From: Varibaculum cambriense
Lineage (GTDB): Bacteria; Actinomycetota; Actinomycetes; Actinomycetales; Actinomycetaceae
DNA length: 64,000 bases
Reading direction: 5' to 3'
NCBI RefSeq assembly: GCF_022133705.1
Contig: NZ_JAKNHJ010000002.1
Coordinates: forward strand, 113,801-177,800
The notes below the pieces were generated by a model. The model was given only the letters and a program-made list of their open reading frames with translations, had not been told where the DNA came from and ran no database searches. Position 1 is the first letter of the stretch; each line of letters starts with the position of its first letter. Position numbers and translations under genes: made by a program. Shown here one piece after another: positions 1-10,084 of this stretch.

Positions 1-608
1 CTAAGGAGCGCGGGGAACGCTTCGAAGGGTTCGAGGATTCGCAGTATTATTCCGGGCAGTATTTCGAGAAATATATTAACGGGGATTGGACTCCCAAGAC
101 CGAGAAATGCCGTCAACTGCTAGAAAAATCTTCCATCAACGTACCTACCAGCGAAGATTGGAAAAAACTGGCGGAAAAAGTCCGGGAATACGGAATGTAC
201 CACCAGAATCTGCAAGCGGTACCCCCAACCGGATCGATTTCCTATATCAATAACTCCACTTCCTCGATTCACCCGATTGTGGCCAAGATTGAAATTCGTA
301 AAGAAGGTAAAATCGGGCGGGTTTACTATCCGGCTCCCTATATGGATAACGATAACCTGGAGTATTACCAGGATGCTTACGAGATTGGTCCCCAAAAGAT
401 TATCGACACCTATGCGGTGGCCACCCAGCACGTAGACCAAGGGCTCAGCTTAACCCTGTTCTACCCGGATACGGTCACTACCCGCGAGGTAAACAAGAAC
501 TATATTTATGCTTGGCGTAAAGGCATTAAGACCCTCTACTATATGCGTCTGCGTCAGCACGCCCTACAGGGAACCGAGGTCGAAGGCTGCGTATCCTGTA
601 TGCTCTAA
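1..608 (+). CDS. nrdE: Class Ib ribonucleotide reductase alpha subunit, C-terminal part
   Basis: This is the C-terminal ~200 residues of the large subunit that reduces ribonucleoside diphosphates to deoxyribonucleotides. The reading frame is open from the window edge, so the 5' end lies outside. Visible NrdE landmarks are the [19 protein letters not shown] segment, the [11 protein letters not shown] segment, the [19 protein letters not shown] helix and the terminal CVSCML tail, whose two cysteines shuttle electrons from NrdH or thioredoxin to the active site. The usual partner nrdF is not directly downstream. It lies 1.1 kb away on the opposite strand, beyond an SDR gene. The identification is secure. 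Confidence 0.95.
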   Translation, partial: KERGERFEGFEDSQYYSGQYFEKYINGDWTPKTEKCRQLLEKSSINVPTSEDWKKLAEKVREYGMYHQNLQAVPPTGSISYINNSTSSIHPIVAKIEIRKEGKIGRVYYPAPYMDNDNLEYYQDAYEIGPQKIIDTYAVATQHVDQGLSLTLFYPDTVTTREVNKNYIYAWRKGIKTLYYMRLRQHALQGTEVEGCVSCML

Positions 609-740
609 GGCGCTGGAGGGCGTCGTAGCAGAGTCGGGAGACCATTTGTGAGCTTGCTCCGGTGCGGGGTTAGCGGCCGGGACAGTCAATCCTAAAGGCT
701 GCCGGCAGGACTGAGACTTGCACCCAGCGCCACCTGCAGT

Positions 741-1517
741 CTAATCCTGAGAGCGAGCTATCAGAGTGTTGGTTGCCTGGGCAACCGGACGGATAATAAC
801 CCGGTCGATATTCACGTGTGGCGGACGCGATAGGCACCAGCTGATTAAATCCGCAATATCCGCGGCGACTAAAGGTTTTTCCACCCCGCGATAGACCTGC
901 TCCGCGGCCTCTCTCGAGCCCAGGCGATTCAGAGAAAACTCGGGGGTTTTCACCATGCCCGGCGCGATTTCGATCAAGCGTACCGGCTCGCCCACCAGTT
1001 CTTGACGCAAAGTCAAGGGAATCATCTGTTCGGCGTGCTTAGCGGCCACGTACCCGCCGCCACCGGGATAGGTGTCGAGGGCGGCAGTAGAAGTAACATA
1101 CAGCAAGTCGCCACCATTTTCGCGCAGAGCAGGCAGAGTAGCTTGGGTGACATTCAATGCCGTAACCACGTTGCGCTGGTACATTTCTTCCCAGTCCGCT
1201 ACTTTGCCATCCGCTACCGAATCGGTGCCGATAGCGCCACCCGCGTTATTAACCACCGCGGTGAGCGAACCTTTTGATAACAGTTCAGCGACCATTTCCT
1301 CAACCGCCGCGCGGTCAGTTAAATCGCAGGCAAAGAACTCACAACCGGTTTCCGCCGCTAGTTTTTCCAGGCGTTCACGCCGGCGCGCTACCGCGATTAC
1401 TGCCCAACCGCTAGCACGTAGTTGCCGAACCGTTGCCTCGCCAATACCGGTAGAAGCACCAGTAACTAATACGCGGGAAGCGGGACGAGGCTGCGGGTAA
1501 GTAGGAATATCACTCAT
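741..1517 (-). CDS. SDR family NAD(P)-dependent oxidoreductase
   Basis: A 258-residue classical short-chain dehydrogenase/reductase, a cytosolic Rossmann-fold enzyme. The cofactor loop TGASTGIG is near residues 20-27, NNAG follows near residue 90, and the catalytic Tyr-x-x-x-Lys is in GYVAAKHA with the catalytic serine in the preceding YVTSTAAL strand. A basic ARRRER stretch after the second strand favours NADP(H). The closest general type is the NADP-dependent hydroxy-acid (serine/3-hydroxypropionate) dehydrogenases, but the substrate cannot be read from sequence. It is convergent with nrdE and lies downstream of nrdF on the same strand, separated from it by a strong hairpin. Confidence 0.88.
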   Translation of the reverse strand: MSDIPTYPQPRPASRVLVTGASTGIGEATVRQLRASGWAVIAVARRRERLEKLAAETGCEFFACDLTDRAAVEEMVAELLSKGSLTAVVNNAGGAIGTDSVADGKVADWEEMYQRNVVTALNVTQATLPALRENGGDLLYVTSTAALDTYPGGGGYVAAKHAEQMIPLTLRQELVGEPVRLIEIAPGMVKTPEFSLNRLGSREAAEQVYRGVEKPLVAADIADLISWCLSRPPHVNIDRVIIRPVAQATNTLIARSQD

Positions 1518-1581
1518 ACCTTTACGATAACCCGATTAAGGCAGTTGTGGGCAAAGGGGTTAAGAGATAAACCGGTAAATG

Positions 1582-1618
1582 TTTTGACCCGCCTGCTTAT
1601 AAGACAGGCGGGTCAAAA
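1582..1618 (-). terminator. Rho-independent-type hairpin after nrdF
   Basis: A perfect 14-bp inverted repeat: arm TTTTGACCCGCCTG at 1582-1595 and its complement at 1605-1618, with a 9-nt loop. The A/T ends of the arms supply a T-run on either strand. It lies about 80 bp past the nrdF stop and before the SDR start, so it should end the nrdF transcript. Confidence 0.8.
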
Positions 1619-1698
1619 AGCATTGTTTAGATCTGGCGCCGGGACACGAGGTCATGATCCATAAGAATCAGCCAGCGTCCTCGCCAAACGAAATAAAC

Positions 1699-2685
<987 letters not shown>

Positions 2686-2794
2686 TCATCCTCTGAGTTA
2701 ATTCGCGCAGCCGCCTCGTAAAGTTTGGGAGTTGCCCCGGGGCTACCATGCCAGTCTACAAGGCAAAGTAAAGTGCGGCATAGAATAGGAAACT

Positions 2795-4525
2795 ATGCGG
2801 GATGCAGATGAGCTAATTCGAAAAACAAAATCACTAGACGGTCGCTCCTATGGGGGCTATAAACAACTGCTTGGGCAATGGAGTTTCGGGGACTTTAGTT
2901 TCTCTATCGACCGGGTACAGTCTGATCCCTTCGCCCCGCCTTCAGCCTGCCGGATATTGGTGCCATTGGATACTGCCCAGATCCCCTCCGAGATCGCTCT
3001 AGATAAGTTAGCGCGGATAGCTGCCGGTGATTTCTTGGCACGGCGCGCCCGGAAGATTTTTGGGGCGAGGCGTTCGGGTGGGAAATCTGAAGCACAACTG
3101 CGGATCGCGCCGGTAGGGCAAGAAATCCTCCCGCGCTCCTCGGTAACCTTGAATGAAGAAGGGATGGAACTGCGCGTCCAGGTACCGTTTCCGGCGGCAG
3201 GCCGGCGGATTCTAGGACGTAATTTTGCGCGTTTCTTGGACTATGACCTGTGCGAATTGGTTTATAAAACCGTATGTTTTGGCGAGGACGACGGCCCAGA
3301 TTTAGCTGACCTTACTCGCCATATTCACACGCTCAAAGATCATGCGGCACTGCAAAAGATTCTTCATGAGCGTGGCTGGGTGGCTTTCGTGGCGGATGGG
3401 GCGCTGCTGGCTCGAGCCTCCGGGATCAGTGATTTACCGATGACAGACGCGGTGCCCTTCCAGCTACCTAAGGTATTAGGGGAGGATACGCCCTCGTCCC
3501 TGGTGCAAACTATAGAGCTGCCCTATAGCGGGAAAATATCCGGAATGGCGATCCCCAAAGGAATCACTGTGATTGTAGGGGGTGGCTATCACGGTAAATC
3601 TACCCTGCTAGAAGCCTTAGAGCGGGCGGTTTATCCCCATATTCCTGGGGATGGGCGCGAACTGGTAGCCACTTTACCCGATGCGATAAAAGTGCGCGCC
3701 GAGGATGGAAGGGCTATAACTGCCACTGATATTTCCCTATTTATCGGCGCGTTGCCCGGCGGGGCTGATACGCGACAGTTCTTTACTGAAAATGCCTCGG
3801 GTTCAACTTCACAGGCCGCAGCGATTACTGAAGCCATAGAATGCGGTTCGCGTGCGCTACTGATTGACGAAGATACCTCGGCTACCAACCTGTTGTTGCG
3901 CGATAGTCGGATGCGGCAGCTGGTGCGCAGCGAGCCGATTATTCCCCTAATCGACCGGGTAGGAGGCATTCGGGAGGAACTAGGGGTGTCCACCATTATG
4001 GTGATGGGAGGATCGGGAGATTTCCTGGATTTAGCCGACCAGGTGTTATTACTGGAAAACTATATTCCTTACGATGCCACCGCCAGGGCGCGGGAAGTAA
4101 GTAGGGGAGAGGCCGCGGCAAGTAGTACGGATAGCGCAGCCCCTGACTGGCCGCAAGAGGCAGTGCGCAAACGGCTCCTGCTATCTTGCCCGCCTCCACC
4201 TGCGGGGCGACGCGAAAAAACTCGCGCGGAAGGCACCGCCACTTTGCGTTTGAATCGGGAAGAAATCGATATTTCCGCCCTTGCTCAAGTAGTGGATCCC
4301 GGTCAAGCAGAAGCGATTGCTTACGCGATTCGAGCTTTGGTTACTGATGCTAACGGCAAAGAAACGATTGCGGATGCCTGCTCCCGCTTCGCTGCCGAGT
4401 TTACTTCCTCTAGCTGGCAGGCGTTCGCCGCTGGGCGTCACCCGGCGTTCCTGGCCGCGCCCCGACTCCAAGATATTTTCGCGGCGCTTTGCCGTTACCG
4501 GTACCTAAAAGCCCGCTCTGCCTAA
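2795..4525 (+). CDS. Predicted ABC-class ATPase (COG3044-like)
   Basis: A 576-residue soluble protein matching the 'predicted ATPase of the ABC class' family, whose cellular role is unknown. Visible features are a Walker A loop, GGGYHGKSTLLEALERAVY (near residue 270), a signature-like SGSTSQAAAITEAIECGSRA segment, and a Walker B strand, ALLIDEDTSATNLLLRD. MVMGGSGDFLDLADQVLLLENY follows. There is no signal peptide or membrane segment, so it is not a transporter subunit by itself. The N-terminal ~240 residues form the family-specific domain. Transcription is divergent from nrdF, and the start has AGGA 5 nt upstream. Confidence 0.85.
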   Translation: MRDADELIRKTKSLDGRSYGGYKQLLGQWSFGDFSFSIDRVQSDPFAPPSACRILVPLDTAQIPSEIALDKLARIAAGDFLARRARKIFGARRSGGKSEAQLRIAPVGQEILPRSSVTLNEEGMELRVQVPFPAAGRRILGRNFARFLDYDLCELVYKTVCFGEDDGPDLADLTRHIHTLKDHAALQKILHERGWVAFVADGALLARASGISDLPMTDAVPFQLPKVLGEDTPSSLVQTIELPYSGKISGMAIPKGITVIVGGGYHGKSTLLEALERAVYPHIPGDGRELVATLPDAIKVRAEDGRAITATDISLFIGALPGGADTRQFFTENASGSTSQAAAITEAIECGSRALLIDEDTSATNLLLRDSRMRQLVRSEPIIPLIDRVGGIREELGVSTIMVMGGSGDFLDLADQVLLLENYIPYDATARAREVSRGEAAASSTDSAAPDWPQEAVRKRLLLSCPPPPAGRREKTRAEGTATLRLNREEIDISALAQVVDPGQAEAIAYAIRALVTDANGKETIADACSRFAAEFTSSSWQAFAAGRHPAFLAAPRLQDIFAALCRYRYLKARSA

Positions 4526-4552
4526 GTCTCTCGTTAATTCCCCCGCGAATGT

Positions 4553-4850
4553 CGGGTCGCGGCCGGTAAAAGCGCTCGGTTGAGCGCGGAGGTGAAGTTT
4601 TTCCTCCTGCCGTTTTCCGCGTGGAGCCTGGGTTTTTCCTCCCGCCGTGTGCGCGGGGGAGAAGTTTTTCCTCCTGCCCAAAAATTTGGAAAACGTAGCG
4701 ACGTTTTCCAAATCTTGCGCCCACCTAGCCTGCTCGGATAAAACTTCTCCCCCACGCATAAGGGTCGGGCGGTAAAAGATGCGAGAGGGGGCTTGATCTG
4801 AGCGCAGCGAGGATCACCGGGGTCCCCCGAGCGCTTTTACCACCCGACCT
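4553..4850. repeat. Composite palindromic repeat cluster, locus 1
   Basis: This gap between convergent genes holds three parts. A partial 'B' end (GGCCGGTAAAAGCGCTCGG) begins near 4560. A complete 'A' palindrome spans about 4651-4758, with outer arms GCGCGGGGGAGAAGTTTT and AAAACTTCTCCCCCACGC and inner arms TTTGGAAAACGT and ACGTTTTCCAAA. A complete 'B' palindrome at 4762-4850 is bounded by GTCGGGCGGTAAAAG and CTTTTACCACCCGAC. The same A and B elements recur at 6491-6692 and 28952-29325. No protein is likely here. Confidence 0.8.
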
Positions 4851-4896
4851 GAAGTAAGGTGTTAGATGAATTTCAGATGACTAAGGCGGGGGCAGG

Positions 4897-6384
4897 TTAG
4901 TTGGCTTGGTATTGCTGGGCGGCGGCTAGTTCTCGGCGGCGACGGTCAGCGAACTCGGCGCGAACTTTGGCATTATGCGGAGTGCGGCGTACCAGGAACG
5001 ACACTGCAGCAATAACCCCAATCCACAGGAGGCTCGCCAACATGGCATACAGGGTTGCTGGATCGAGGGCGAGGACGAACACCATCGCCACGATAAACAC
5101 ACTGATTACCGCGATAGAAAAATATCCACCGGGCATGGCAAATATTGATGCTTCATGTTTTTGGGGCAGACGGCGACGAAACTCTACGTAGGCGGCCACT
5201 ATCATCACCCATACGAACATAAATAGCACCGAAGCCACCGACGTTACCAGGGTAAATGCTTCCATTACCGTGCCGCCTACTGCCATCAGGGCAATGGAGG
5301 TAAGCAAGAACAGACAAGTGACTATCAGTGCATTTAAAGGTACGGAGCGACGGGAAAGCTTTCGGAAAAGCTTCGGGGCGTCACTGCGCAGCGCCATGGC
5401 GTACATCATCCGGGAGGTGGAATAAACTCCCGAGTTACACGAAGAGGCGGCCGAAGTCATTACCACCAGGTTCACTAGCGACGCCGCAAATACTAGCCCT
5501 ACTAGGGAGAATAGTCCTACGAAGGGAGAGGATTCCGGGTCGAGAGAATCCCAAGGAGTAACCGACATGATCGCTGCTAACGCCAAAACATAGAACAACA
5601 ACACCCGCAACGGAATCGAGTTAATCGCTTTGGGGAGAGATTTTTCTGGGTCTTTGGTTTCGGCGGCGGTAGTGCCGACCAGTTCGATTCCTACGAAACT
5701 AAAGATTGCTAGCTGGAATCCGCCCAAGAATCCGGATAAGCCATTCGGGAAGAATCCGGAACCAGTAACTCCCGGGTGTGACCAAAGATTAGTGATGGTG
5801 GCGCGCTGGCCATCGGGAGCAGTAAACCCGATAATCACCATTACGGTTCCGCAGCAGATCAGGGCAATAATCGCGATAATTTTTATCATCGAAAACCAGA
5901 ACTCGGTTTCTCCGAAGGCTTTCACCGTTAGGGCGTTAAGGAAAAACAACAGCGCCACGGTAGCAATCGCGGGAATCCATCGCGGCAGGTCTGGCCACCA
6001 AAAATTGAAATAACCGGCAATCGCGATCACTTCGGCGGTTCCGGTAACTATCCAACACAGCCAATACGTCCATCCCACAACGAAACCGGCACCTGGCCCT
6101 AAAAGGTCGGTGATGAAATCGGCGAAAGTGCCATAGCGGTGATTGGAAACTAACAATTCCCCCATGCATCGCATCACCAGGAATAGCACGGCTCCGATAA
6201 TGGCGTAAACCAACAGCACTGAAGGACCCGCCAAGTGAATCGTGCGTCCGGATCCCATAAACAGACCGGTGCCGATGGCTCCACCGATCGCGATTAACTG
6301 GATATGCCGATTCGAGAGGTTGCGTTGCAATCCCCCCGAATGACTATTAATAATGTCCTCAACCTCGACTGGTTTATTCGGCAT
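4897..6384 (-). CDS. cycA: Amino acid permease, CycA-like (D-Ser/D-Ala/Gly)
   Basis: A 495-residue APC-superfamily permease with about 12 hydrophobic segments, so an inner-membrane H+ symporter. The N-terminal family signature HIQLIAIGGAIGTGLFMGSG is present. The following HLAGPSVLLVYAIIGAVLF and MGELLVSNHRYGTFADFI segments resemble the D-serine/D-alanine/glycine transporter CycA more than aromatic or GABA permeases. The C terminus is a short basic, soluble tail (RRRRELAAAQQYQAN). It appears monocistronic and is bracketed by repeat clusters on both sides. Transporter class is certain; the substrate is inferred from family resemblance. Confidence 0.85.
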   Translation of the reverse strand: MPNKPVEVEDIINSHSGGLQRNLSNRHIQLIAIGGAIGTGLFMGSGRTIHLAGPSVLLVYAIIGAVLFLVMRCMGELLVSNHRYGTFADFITDLLGPGAGFVVGWTYWLCWIVTGTAEVIAIAGYFNFWWPDLPRWIPAIATVALLFFLNALTVKAFGETEFWFSMIKIIAIIALICCGTVMVIIGFTAPDGQRATITNLWSHPGVTGSGFFPNGLSGFLGGFQLAIFSFVGIELVGTTAAETKDPEKSLPKAINSIPLRVLLFYVLALAAIMSVTPWDSLDPESSPFVGLFSLVGLVFAASLVNLVVMTSAASSCNSGVYSTSRMMYAMALRSDAPKLFRKLSRRSVPLNALIVTCLFLLTSIALMAVGGTVMEAFTLVTSVASVLFMFVWVMIVAAYVEFRRRLPQKHEASIFAMPGGYFSIAVISVFIVAMVFVLALDPATLYAMLASLLWIGVIAAVSFLVRRTPHNAKVRAEFADRRRRELAAAQQYQAN

Positions 6385-6490
6385 TGGTGTTCCCTTATCG
6401 ATCGCTTTTCGTTTCCTCGATTTTAAGCGCTAAAACCCAAAACTAAGCAAACTGATGCCCATGTGCGCGTGATTGGCTTTCCTCTGGTAT

Positions 6491-6692
6491 CGGGTCGGGC
6501 CGTAAAAGCGCTCGGGGGACCCCGGTGATCCTCGCTTCGCTCGGCTCAAGCCCCCTCTCACATCTTTTACGGCTCGACCCTAGTGCGCGGGGGTTAGGTT
6601 TTATCCGAGTGGGTGCGGTGGGCATAAGAATTCGGAAAACGTCGTTACGTTTTCCGAATTCTTGGGCGGGAGGAAAAACCTAGCCCCCGCGC
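6491..6692. repeat. Composite palindromic repeat cluster, locus 2
   Basis: Between cycA and the phosphatase gene. The 'B' palindrome occupies 6491-6581, with ends GGGTCGGGCCGTAAAAG and CTTTTACGGCTCGACCC. It is followed directly by the 'A' palindrome at 6585-6692, with outer arms GCGCGGGGGTTAGGTTTT and AAAACCTAGCCCCCGCGC and inner arms AAGAATTCGGAAAACGT and ACGTTTTCCGAATTCTT around a CGTT loop. Relative to locus 1 the pair is inverted. The asymmetric arm sequences TATCCGAG and GGGCGGGAGG are kept in both loci. Confidence 0.85.
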
Positions 6693-6751
6693 CTGCCACC
6701 TCTAGCTACGTAAAAGAAAATATCGAGGTTGAGGACATTCAGAGAGAAGGG

Positions 6752-7231
6752 TCAGGAGATCTCGGAGAGGACTTCTAGGAGAACCGGAGTTACCCTCTCG
6801 ATTACTTCGAGGGTATCGGCAAACTCGCGTTCCCCGCCATACCAGGGATCGGGTACCTCCATATCGGCGGGGTTAGCCTCAGGATCAAATTCGCGGTAGA
6901 GGCGAATTTTGTTCTCATCTGCCCCCCAGCGCTGCGCCAGGCGGGTGAGGGCGCGTTTGTGTCCGCTAGTCATAGCTAGCAAGAGATCAAAATCGTTAAA
7001 ATCACTGCGACTAATCTGACGGGCATGATGGTCTGGCGTCAGCCAGCCATGATCTTCCAAGATATGTACGGCACGGTAATCTGGGGGATTGCCGTGTTCT
7101 TCGTCAGAGACTCCCACTGAATCAAAAACTAGGTTATCGAGAGCTTCTTCTTCGGCCTTTTGAGCGGCAACTGCCTGCGCCATTACTGAGCGACAGATGT
7201 TACCGGTACATACGAACAGTACCCGGGTCAA
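6752..7231 (-). CDS. Low-molecular-weight protein-tyrosine phosphatase
   Basis: A 159-residue cytosolic phosphatase of the arsenate-reductase-like LMW-PTP fold. The phosphate-binding loop is VCTGNICRS, with nucleophile Cys8 and Arg14, close to the N terminus as expected. The general-acid aspartate is in VPDPWYGG near residue 129. Such enzymes dephosphorylate tyrosine kinases and exopolysaccharide regulators or sugar phosphates; the target here is unknown. The start codon is TTG, supported by AAAGGA 6 nt upstream and by the need to keep the P-loop close to the N terminus. It lies 56 bp downstream of guaB1 on the same strand and may share its transcript. Confidence 0.92.
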   Translation of the reverse strand: MTRVLFVCTGNICRSVMAQAVAAQKAEEEALDNLVFDSVGVSDEEHGNPPDYRAVHILEDHGWLTPDHHARQISRSDFNDFDLLLAMTSGHKRALTRLAQRWGADENKIRLYREFDPEANPADMEVPDPWYGGEREFADTLEVIERVTPVLLEVLSEIS

Positions 7232-7287
7232 GGTGATTCCTTTCGCTAGTTATCCGGTTCGGTGTCTGCTTGCCTTATTTAACAGGT

Positions 7288-8727
7288 TTACCAGGAGCTT
7301 TCGACGGGAGCGCCCTCTTTATATCCGGCGGCGCTTTGAATTCCCACGATTGCTTTTTCCCGGAATTCTGCCTGGTTAGTGGCGCCCGCATAGGTGAAGG
7401 AGGAACGCACTCCCGCCAAGATCTGGTCGATCAAGTTTTCCACCCCGGGACGGGCGGGATCCAGGTACATCCGCGAGGTAGAAATCCCCTCTTCGAATAG
7501 TTCTTTACGGGCACGTTCAAAGCCGCGGGAGGTGGCATTACGGTTACGAACTGCCCGGCGGGAAGCCATCCCAAAGTTTTCCTTATAGGGGCGCCCATTC
7601 CCATCGCGCACAATGTCGCCAGGTGATTCGTGAGTACCGGCGAACCAGGAACCCACCATCACGTTAGAAGCTCCGGCGGCCAAGGCTAAGGCCACGTCCC
7701 GTGGGTGACGCACGCCGCCGTCAGCCCAAACATGTTTTCCTAGTTCGTGAGCGCGGCGGGAACATTCGAGTACCGCCGAGAATTGGGGGCGGCCTACACC
7801 GGTCGCCATCCGAGTGGTACACATTGCGCCGGGACCAATGCCGACTTTCAAAATATCGGCGCCGGCAGCAGCCAATTCGGTTACGGCGTCTGCGGTGACC
7901 ACGTTTCCCGCCACAATTGGCACCTCAACTGAGGTGGCTCGCACTGCCTTTAAAGCCTGGATGGTTTTATCTTGATAACCGTGGGCAGTGTCGACCACTA
8001 GGACATCTACCCCTGCTTCTACCAGTTGGCAGGCACGTCCCGTCACGTCACCGTTAATGCCGATTGCTGCGGCTACCCGCAGCTTGCCGTCTTTATCAGT
8101 GTTCGGGGTGTAGATGGAAGAACGCACCGCCCCTGGCGCGGTCATTACCCCGACTAGGCGTCCGTCAGTGTCTACTACTGCGCCGAGACCTAGGTGTTCT
8201 TCCGCTAATTGGCGGTAAGCGTCCTCGGGGCCGATCCCCTCCGGTAATAGCAAAGTGTGGGTATCCATTACCGTATGGAGCTGCGCAAAATGATCCACTC
8301 CGGTCAGTGCCGATTCGGGAACTACCCCTATCGGGTGGTTTTCTTGATCTACCACCAATACTGCGCGGTGGGAGCGCTTTGAAATCAAGGACAGAGCTGC
8401 CGCTACGGTGTCGTGCGGGCCGAGCACTACCGGGGTGTCATAGACCGTGTGACAGGCTTTAACCTCAGCAACGGTTTTCGCGATGATGTCACCGGGAACA
8501 TCTTGAGGCAGAGTTACTAGACCGCCGCGGCGAGAAACTGTTTCCGCCATCCGTTTTCCGGCGACCGCTGTCATATTCGCGACGATAATCGGCACGGTGG
8601 TGCCAGTGCCATCATCGGAAGATAAATCCACGTCGAAGCGGGAAGCTATCCCCGAACGTGAAGGAACCATAAAAACATCGTCATAGGTCAGCTCATAAGG
8701 TGCCGACATTCCATTTAAAAAGTGCAC
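7288..8727 (-). CDS. guaB1: GuaB1-family IMP dehydrogenase-related protein (GMP reductase)
   Basis: A 479-residue TIM-barrel enzyme with two CBS motifs inserted at about residues 95-205. The catalytic cysteine is Cys303 in [15 protein letters not shown], where the 'GAMCTTR' form is typical of GuaB1 rather than classical GuaB (GSICTTR). Family knowledge: actinobacterial GuaB1 acts as an NADPH-dependent GMP reductase, converting GMP to IMP and NH3 for purine salvage. The GTG start is chosen because MHFLNG matches the usual family N terminus. It faces a divergent purine-type phosphoribosyltransferase, which supports a salvage role. Confidence 0.9.
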   Translation of the reverse strand: MHFLNGMSAPYELTYDDVFMVPSRSGIASRFDVDLSSDDGTGTTVPIIVANMTAVAGKRMAETVSRRGGLVTLPQDVPGDIIAKTVAEVKACHTVYDTPVVLGPHDTVAAALSLISKRSHRAVLVVDQENHPIGVVPESALTGVDHFAQLHTVMDTHTLLLPEGIGPEDAYRQLAEEHLGLGAVVDTDGRLVGVMTAPGAVRSSIYTPNTDKDGKLRVAAAIGINGDVTGRACQLVEAGVDVLVVDTAHGYQDKTIQALKAVRATSVEVPIVAGNVVTADAVTELAAAGADILKVGIGPGAMCTTRMATGVGRPQFSAVLECSRRAHELGKHVWADGGVRHPRDVALALAAGASNVMVGSWFAGTHESPGDIVRDGNGRPYKENFGMASRRAVRNRNATSRGFERARKELFEEGISTSRMYLDPARPGVENLIDQILAGVRSSFTYAGATNQAEFREKAIVGIQSAAGYKEGAPVESSW

Positions 8728-8804
8728 GGCTACTCAGCTTAGTGCAAAGAAAGCAAAAGGGGGAGACCTTAATCAACCTAGAGAGTATTTCGAGGCATAC
8801 CAGG

Positions 8805-8860
8805 GAGCGTTTTCCCTGATAAATAACTTGGGGAAGGTAAATCAGGAAAAATATTCGCTC
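8805..8860. promoter_or_regulatory. Nested inverted repeat between guaB1 and the PRTase gene
   Basis: The 174-bp divergent intergenic region holds an imperfect nested palindrome: GAGCG (8805) and CCTGAT (8815), matched by ATCAGG (8841) and CGCTC (8856), with A/T-rich spacers. It lies between the two start codons and could be an operator shared by both salvage genes or a folded leader. I do not recognise it as a known riboswitch. Confidence 0.4.
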
Positions 8861-8901
8861 GCAGTTTAAAAAAGTTTGCTAAAGGTAGCTAGGCTAGTTT
8901 T

Positions 8902-9432
8902 ATGGCAGATATACACGATCGGGAAGTCCTTACCTGGCAAGGATTCGGAGATGCTACCCGAAAAATTGCGCAAAATATTGTAGATTCCGGGTGGATGCCC
9001 GAGTTAGTAGTGGCGGTGGCTCGGGGCGGATTGTTACCGGCGGGTGCGTTGTCTTACGCGCTAGGGCTCAAAGCAATCGGCACCATGAATGTAGAGTTTT
9101 ATACCGATATCGAGGAAACTCTGCCCGAGCCGGTGCTAATTCCGCCGTTAATGGATGTTTCCGCCCTGTCCGGTAAGCGAGTATTGGTAGTCGATGATGT
9201 TGCCGACTCGGGGAAAACTCTAGAATTGGTGATGCGCTTGATTCGCGAACGCGGGATTCCTTCTGGGCAAGAAGGCGAGCGGGTAGCGGTTTCAGAAGCC
9301 AAATGTGCTTGTATCTATGTGAAGTCGCGGTCGATTATTACTCCCGACTATGTACTAAAGCATACCGATAAATGGATTAATTTCCCCTGGTCGACTCTGC
9401 CTCCGGTTACAGCGGAAGGGTTGGGACATTAG
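8902..9432 (+). CDS. Phosphoribosyltransferase (purine salvage type)
   Basis: A 176-residue type I phosphoribosyltransferase. The PRPP-binding loop is VLVVDDVADSGKTLELV near residues 94-110, and the N-terminal VVAVARGGLLPAGALSYALG holds the pyrophosphate-binding loop. This pattern fits xanthine/hypoxanthine-guanine enzymes, which make XMP, IMP or GMP from base plus PRPP; the exact base is not decidable. It is divergent from guaB1. No Shine-Dalgarno is evident. A TAGGCT hexamer at 8890-8895 ends 6 nt before the ATG, so the mRNA may be leaderless. Confidence 0.85.
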   Translation: MADIHDREVLTWQGFGDATRKIAQNIVDSGWMPELVVAVARGGLLPAGALSYALGLKAIGTMNVEFYTDIEETLPEPVLIPPLMDVSALSGKRVLVVDDVADSGKTLELVMRLIRERGIPSGQEGERVAVSEAKCACIYVKSRSIITPDYVLKHTDKWINFPWSTLPPVTAEGLGH

Positions 9433-9469
9433 GGGCAATCGCTAGTTACCATCCTCGTTTTCCAGCGGG

Positions 9470-9997
9470 GTGAGGCTACTTTTGAAAGTAGACAGTTTGG
9501 AAGAGGTATTAGCATTAGCGCGCCGCACCTTGGATGCCTGCGGCCTACAGGACTGGGAAGTTGATCTAGATCATGCACGCCGCCGGGCTGGCGCCTGCCA
9601 TTTTGGAGATAAACGGATTAGTTTTTCTCGCTATCTGCTCCCGCTCTACGATTCGGCTGCCGCGCGCGAAGTTGTTTTACACGAGGTCGCTCACGCGCAA
9701 GTAGGACCTAAGGTGGGGCATGGTAAGCGCTGGCAGCAGGCGGTTAAAGCCCTAGGAGGCAACGCTGAACGGACGGTATCCCCAGATGCGCCCTCCCTCC
9801 CGGCTCCCTGGATCGGGGTATGTAAAGCCGGACACCGTATTGAACGTTTCCGCACTCCCACCCGGGTTTTAGCCTGCTCTAAGTGTTCTCGTTACTTTAA
9901 AGCAGAAAACATTTTCACTTGGACCTACCGGGGAGCCCCTCCCCGTCACCACCGGGCATACCTGCGCGAACTCCGCAAGATTTGCGCCAATCAGTAA
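9470..9997 (+). CDS. SprT-like zinc metalloprotease-domain protein
   Basis: A 175-residue protein of the SprT/Spartan-like family. The zinc-peptidase motif HEVAHA gives His71, Glu72 and His75, and His84 in GHGKRW is the likely third ligand. A C-terminal zinc ribbon uses Cys118 with Cys136 and Cys139 (ACSKCSRYF). Eukaryotic relatives cut DNA-protein crosslinks; bacterial roles are poorly known, so substrate and process are not assigned. The GTG start follows the PRTase stop by 37 bp, suggesting co-transcription. Confidence 0.85.
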   Translation: MRLLLKVDSLEEVLALARRTLDACGLQDWEVDLDHARRRAGACHFGDKRISFSRYLLPLYDSAAAREVVLHEVAHAQVGPKVGHGKRWQQAVKALGGNAERTVSPDAPSLPAPWIGVCKAGHRIERFRTPTRVLACSKCSRYFKAENIFTWTYRGAPPRHHRAYLRELRKICANQ

Positions 9998-10084
9998 AAT
10001 CAACATCGAGGTGACAGAAGGATTTTTCGTTCTGACCCCTTAAACTGGATGTTGAAAAGTTATCGACTAAGTTACAGGGAATGT

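Noticed and set aside
4410-4759. Overlapping minus-strand frames rich in Arg and Gly
   Set aside because: They run through the palindromic repeats and the antisense of the ATPase end; no codon structure.
6443-6625. A 60-codon minus-strand frame upstream of cycA
   Set aside because: It is derived from the B palindrome.
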